64,000 nt of DNA, from NCBI RefSeq assembly GCF_000182925.2, contig NC_026503.1:1240001-1304000 (forward strand). Direction: 5' to 3'. The translations under genes and the position numbers were made by a program. The stretch is from Neurospora crassa OR74A. Taxonomy: Eukaryota; Ascomycota; Sordariomycetes; Sordariales; Sordariaceae. Positions 63,949-64,000 of the stretch are shown here, one piece after another (the stretch's first letter is position 1; each line of letters opens with the position of its first letter). Below the pieces are notes generated by a model that saw only the letters and a program-made list of their open reading frames with translations, did not search any database and was not told where the DNA came from.

Positions 63949-64000
63949 CTTGAGGTGGGCTAGATTTGAAGATGCTAGGGCGAAGGGGTGGAAAGTCAAT
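63949..64000 (-). promoter_or_regulatory. Start of the KRI1 5' leader
   Basis: The last 52 bases lie just upstream of the KRI1 ATG and run off the window. The frame stays open here without another ATG that would fit the family better. Confidence 0.5.

Overview
The window looks like a piece of a filamentous ascomycete chromosome, most likely Neurospora or a close Sordariales relative. This rests on short introns (about 50-155 bp) with GT...AG ends and GCTAAC/CTGAC-type branch sites, recurrent CCTAGGTA clusters upstream of genes, the gene families present, and a large AT-rich block with the transition pattern of repeat-induced point mutation (RIP). The species is inferred.

Left gene block (0.5-12 kb): a DUF4112 membrane protein (-), the mRNA-decapping enzyme DCP2 (+), D-xylulose kinase (+) with a candidate XLR-1/XlnR box in its promoter, and a membrane-anchored HSL-type alpha/beta hydrolase (+). 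Splice sites were fitted by eye so that reading frames and conserved motifs stay intact.

Middle (about 12.6-34.2 kb): a 21.6-kb heterochromatin-like island of extreme AT content, with no long open frame, few CA/TG dinucleotides, retained CG, and three 100-N assembly gaps. Within it I find an 83/139-bp nested tandem array, tandem duplications of 159, 81, 72 and 87 bp, a 50-bp palindrome whose two halves differ only by transitions, a 14-bp palindrome family with at least ten copies, and one short island that kept its CA dinucleotides.

Right gene block (34.2-64 kb): the histone-fold repressor NC2alpha/Bur6 (+) with a long Q/H-rich N-terminus; a five-exon fungal protein of unknown function (+); an APC-family amino-acid permease (+); the phosphatidylinositol 4-kinase PIK1 (+); a 1131-residue Zn2Cys6 transcription factor (-); a 6.8-kb stretch without a convincing gene that holds a perfect 38-bp-arm hairpin; and the ribosome-biogenesis factor KRI1 (-).

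The genes are housekeeping or metabolic and do not form a cluster. They touch mRNA decay (DCP2), pentose catabolism (xylulokinase), general transcription repression (NC2alpha), Golgi phosphoinositides (PIK1) and 40S ribosome assembly (KRI1). The most unusual content is repeat architecture, chiefly in the RIP-mutated block.
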